DNA from: Bacteroidota bacterium
GTDB lineage: Bacteria > Bacteroidota > Bacteroidia > NS11-12g > UBA955
Assembly (NCBI GenBank): GCA_963169345.1
Contig: CAUJCT010000045.1
Coordinates: 1 to 35,830, forward strand
Direction: 5' to 3'
Length of the DNA: 35,830 nucleotides
This document shows, piece after piece, positions 32,777-35,830 of the stretch. The notes under the pieces are model-generated. The model was not told the origin of the DNA. It ran no database searches and saw nothing but the letters and a program-made list of their open reading frames with translations. Every line of letters starts with the position of its first letter. Positions within the stretch are counted from its first letter, which is position 1. The translations under genes were made by a program, and so were the position numbers.

Positions 32777-35700
32777 ATGAATAGATTCTACCGTATATTA
32801 ATTGTTCTGGCCCTCTTTCTAGGGTACAACGAGGCAAACGCTTCCCACATGATGGGTGGTGACATTGCCTACGAGTGTATCTCTCCCGGCAAGTACAAAC
32901 TTGTAGTAAAAATTTACCGTGACTGTCGTGGTATTCCATTCAACAGCCCAGACATCAAAGTCTTCTGTAAAGATGGTACCAACTCAACTTCAGTAAATTA
33001 CACCAGAACGGCAATCAATGACATCACTCCAACCTGTACCGGTGGTACCGCACCTTGCAGTCCTCAAAACCAAACTTCCAACGAAGGTATTGAGGAGCAC
33101 GTGTTCGAAGCGATTGTCGATTTCAACACCAGCCCTTTCAAAGCGCTTAAAGACGCAGGCTGCTGTGAAATCATGATTAAAGTTGAGCAGTGCTGTCGTA
33201 ATGGTGCTATCACTACCATTTCTCCAGGTAACTTCTACACCGATGCGATGATTAACATCTGTAACATCGGTAACAAGTGTAACACTTCTCCTCAGTTGTC
33301 TATTCCTCCGGTTGCTTATGTTTGCTGTAACCAGCCTTTCATCTACAACAATGGTGTGCGTGAAACTGTTGACGGTGACAGCTTGTCTTATGAACTTGGT
33401 AACCCTTTAAATGCCAATCAATCTAACGAAACTTATACCGGAAGCTTCAATTCATCTATTCCGATGACTCCATATTGCCCGCCAAACCCTGGTGTGGTAA
33501 ATTGCCGTGCTCTCCCTAACGCTAAACCTCCACGCGGTTTCTACTTCGATAAAGAAACTGGTGACATCGTGTTCACCCCAACCAAATGTGATGAGGTTGG
33601 TGTAATCGTTATTCAGATTACTGAGTGGAGAAAAGACTCTTCAAATAAATGGGTGAAAATCGGTTTTACCCGTCGTGATATGCAGATCGTTGTAAAACAA
33701 TGTCCTGATAATAACCCGCCTTACTTTACCGGTAATAATAAATACTCTATCTGTGAAGGTAATAAAATATGCTTCACTATCGGTACCAAAGACGAGCCTT
33801 TCCTGCCTAAACAAACCCGTCTGGATACAGTAACCCTTACCTGGAACTATGGTATTCCTCAGGCTACTTTCACTATAGTTGACCCAACTGCCCGTGAAAA
33901 AGAAGCTCAGTTCTGCTGGGAAACCAAAATAGGGGATGCCCGTCCTAACCCTTATACATTTACCGCTACCGCTAAAGATGATAACTGTCCTAGACCATCT
34001 TCTGCTAACAGAGGTTATAATATTACTGTTAAACCTAAAGCGCGTTCAATAAGAAATTATACCTTGGGTGATTGCGGCTGGCTGAAATTTAAAGCCACTC
34101 CTCTTGATTCAATCAATCAGAATAAAAAGAACTACGTCTATCAGTTCACCATACGTGATAGCACGAACAGTGGTGTACCTTACTACTCTAAGTACATGCA
34201 AAATGACAGCTTCAAGTTTAAGCGCGGAGGTAAGTACATCATCGAACATTATATTAATAATACTCAGTATAACTGTCCAACCATCTACACAGACACAGTA
34301 GTTATTCCTCCGGTTCTCGATGTTGAACTGGCTTTCGGAAAAGATACTTTCGTGTGTGCCGGTAACAGTTTAACTCTGGAACCTAATGTTCAAAATGGTA
34401 TTCCTAAATATAAATACAGATGGGAAGTACCTGTAAATACTTTCGATCCTAAAGATACTATGGATAAGTATACATTGGTAAAACCAACCAAAAATACTTA
34501 TATCATGTTGCAACTGACTGATAAAAACAAATGTGTGGACAGAGATACCATCTTTGTATTATATCAGCCAAATCCAATAGTGGATATCGGACCTGACCAA
34601 CGTATCTGTACTTATCAGAACGTTACTCTGGATGCTCAGAACGATGATACCATGCGCTATTACTGGTTGCCAAACGGCGATAGTACCCGCACCATCACTG
34701 TGAACATTGCAGGTAAATACATTGCTAAAGTAATTGATAAGCTGGGTTGTAACACCAGTGATACCATGGAACTGTTCGTTAACGATACAGTTATAGCCAT
34801 CGCTAAACCAGACAGAGAAATCTGTATTCAGGATACTTTGAAAGTGACTGGTTTGAGAAGACCTAAAGGTTATTTCAAACAGGTTCAGTGGAAAGACCTC
34901 AATACCGGAGCAACCGTTGCTAACGACTCATCATTTAAAGTAAAAATTACTGCAATGGCTGAGCGCGATTACGAGATGTTCTTAAAAATAACTCAGGGTG
35001 GCAGAACCTGTGAAGACAGAGATACCTTCCATTTGGTTGTGAATGCTCTGCCTACCTTCGCCTTTAAAGGATTGCCACCTCGTTGTTATGCAGATGGTGC
35101 CATTAACCTGACTCAAAACCAGATTGCGACTGCTTCTTCTGGTGACAAAACTCAGACTCAATCGGATATCCGTTACTACCAGAAATTCAAAAAACCTAGT
35201 TGGGTAACCGGTGGTCCTGTTGGTGTCAACTCTTATGTATACGATTTCCCAAGTTTCATAACCAATGATAAAGTGCCTCAAACTGGTCTTAGAGATACAA
35301 TTTGCTATGAGTTCCGCGACTATAAAGGTTGCTACAACAACGAGTGTAAGCCTGTTCGTCTGAACCCTAATCCAATTGTTGAACTTAAACCTGGAACTTT
35401 CTGTCAAAGAGCAGGTATCATTACCTTAGATAAACTTGTAGTAAAACCATTTATCAAAACTGGTGGTATCCAAACCTTCCGTTGTATCGATGTTCCTGCA
35501 GGTTCAGGTGTGGATCCTAACGCTATCATCTTCCCATTGCCAACGGTGCCAATTACTACTGGTATGGATCCGGGTATGGAGGGTGAAAATGAAAAAACCG
35601 GTGACTACCAGATTGAGTATTGCTTTAAAGATGCTCTTTCAGGTTGCCAGACTTGCGATACCGTTACTGTAACTGTGGTGCGTTTGCCCGAGATTCAGTT

Positions 35701-35830
35701 CTCTTCATTGCCTAAGCAGTGTATCAACAACCCATTGCTTGCTTTGGACAGCTTTGTACGCGACCGCAATACCGGCAAACGTTTCCCTGATGGTTTCTGG
35801 GAAGCTGTTGAGTTCGGTGGTTCAAGAGAC
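32777..35830 (+). CDS. Very large Cys-rich modular surface protein, 3' partial
   Basis: The frame is open for 1018 codons from the ATG at 32777 to the window end, so the protein is larger. A signal peptide (FYRILIVLALFLGYNEANA) is followed by SHMMGGDIAYECISPGKYKL and VVKIYRDCRG, a start common to giant SprB-like or gliding-associated proteins of Bacteroidota. From about residue 500 come Ig/PKD-like modules of about 75-90 residues, each with a CxGNSLTLEP or CTYQNVTLDA opening, a W core and a GCNTSDT/CVDRDT end. Codon use is strongly biased (CGT, GGT, AAC, ACC), unlike its neighbours, suggesting high expression. It lies 20 bases after the T9SS cargo gene, in the sigma operon. Its C-terminal sorting domain is beyond the window. 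Confidence 0.85.
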   Translation, partial: MNRFYRILIVLALFLGYNEANASHMMGGDIAYECISPGKYKLVVKIYRDCRGIPFNSPDIKVFCKDGTNSTSVNYTRTAINDITPTCTGGTAPCSPQNQTSNEGIEEHVFEAIVDFNTSPFKALKDAGCCEIMIKVEQCCRNGAITTISPGNFYTDAMINICNIGNKCNTSPQLSIPPVAYVCCNQPFIYNNGVRETVDGDSLSYELGNPLNANQSNETYTGSFNSSIPMTPYCPPNPGVVNCRALPNAKPPRGFYFDKETGDIVFTPTKCDEVGVIVIQITEWRKDSSNKWVKIGFTRRDMQIVVKQCPDNNPPYFTGNNKYSICEGNKICFTIGTKDEPFLPKQTRLDTVTLTWNYGIPQATFTIVDPTAREKEAQFCWETKIGDARPNPYTFTATAKDDNCPRPSSANRGYNITVKPKARSIRNYTLGDCGWLKFKATPLDSINQNKKNYVYQFTIRDSTNSGVPYYSKYMQNDSFKFKRGGKYIIEHYINNTQYNCPTIYTDTVVIPPVLDVELAFGKDTFVCAGNSLTLEPNVQNGIPKYKYRWEVPVNTFDPKDTMDKYTLVKPTKNTYIMLQLTDKNKCVDRDTIFVLYQPNPIVDIGPDQRICTYQNVTLDAQNDDTMRYYWLPNGDSTRTITVNIAGKYIAKVIDKLGCNTSDTMELFVNDTVIAIAKPDREICIQDTLKVTGLRRPKGYFKQVQWKDLNTGATVANDSSFKVKITAMAERDYEMFLKITQGGRTCEDRDTFHLVVNALPTFAFKGLPPRCYADGAINLTQNQIATASSGDKTQTQSDIRYYQKFKKPSWVTGGPVGVNSYVYDFPSFITNDKVPQTGLRDTICYEFRDYKGCYNNECKPVRLNPNPIVELKPGTFCQRAGIITLDKLVVKPFIKTGGIQTFRCIDVPAGSGVDPNAIIFPLPTVPITTGMDPGMEGENEKTGDYQIEYCFKDALSGCQTCDTVTVTVVRLPEIQFSSLPKQCINNPLLALDSFVRDRNTGKRFPDGFWEAVEFGGSRD

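Overview
The window reads as a chromosomal stretch of a Bacteroidota bacterium that has a type IX secretion system (T9SS). The support is: at least six proteins ending in a type A sorting domain (YPNP motif, GxYFL/GxY strand, basic tail); promoter-like boxes of the form TAnnTTTG; Bacteroidota lipoprotein signals; and ECF sigma factors paired with outer-membrane proteins. I cannot assign a genus. There is no rRNA, tRNA or CRISPR array that I can recognise. Most of it looks like core chromosome, with one small accessory pocket at about 8.76-10.40 kb.

Left part (1-8.6 kb): a three-gene + strand run codes for the C-terminal half of an M1 metallopeptidase with a T9SS tail, an MbnP-like copper-binding lipoprotein and an MbnH-like di-haem (MauG family) enzyme. 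The three are separated by one base each. A 454-base gap with a structured repeat follows, then a GT-C type membrane protein. On the - strand, a cyanophycin synthetase gene (cphA) overlaps an ArnT-like GT39 glycosyltransferase gene.

Middle (8.7-15.4 kb): a SUKH (SMI1/KNR4) immunity-like gene and an IS21-derived cassette lie between two near-identical 30-base copies of the 3' end of a membrane protein gene. The cassette has inverted repeats, an istB remnant and a small membrane protein gene. The neighbouring - strand cluster codes for an enoyl-CoA hydratase/isomerase, an M43 metalloprotease with a T9SS tail, and the large GT-C-like membrane protein. A second copy of the structured repeat and an orphan TIR-like gene follow.

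Right-centre (15.5-24.6 kb): an ECF sigma gene overlaps a gene for a protein with one inner-membrane helix and an outer-membrane beta-barrel. Then come fabI, two coupled T9SS-secreted proteins, and a divergent full-length M1 peptidase with a T9SS tail.

Right (24.6-35.8 kb): a small membrane protein and a - strand operon (LutA-like CCG protein, Ldh2-family dehydrogenase, dipeptidyl-peptidase III lipoprotein). A third, truncated copy of the repeat follows. Then a + strand operon codes for a second ECF sigma factor, a second double-membrane anti-sigma/barrel fusion, a T9SS cargo protein, and a very large Cys-rich modular surface protein that is still open at the window edge. The two sigma/barrel cassettes match the layout of the dual membrane-spanning anti-sigma factors described in Bacteroides; here the second one sits in one operon with secreted surface proteins. 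That operon, the MbnP/MbnH run, the accessory pocket with repeated gene ends, and the structured repeat family are the most interesting parts.
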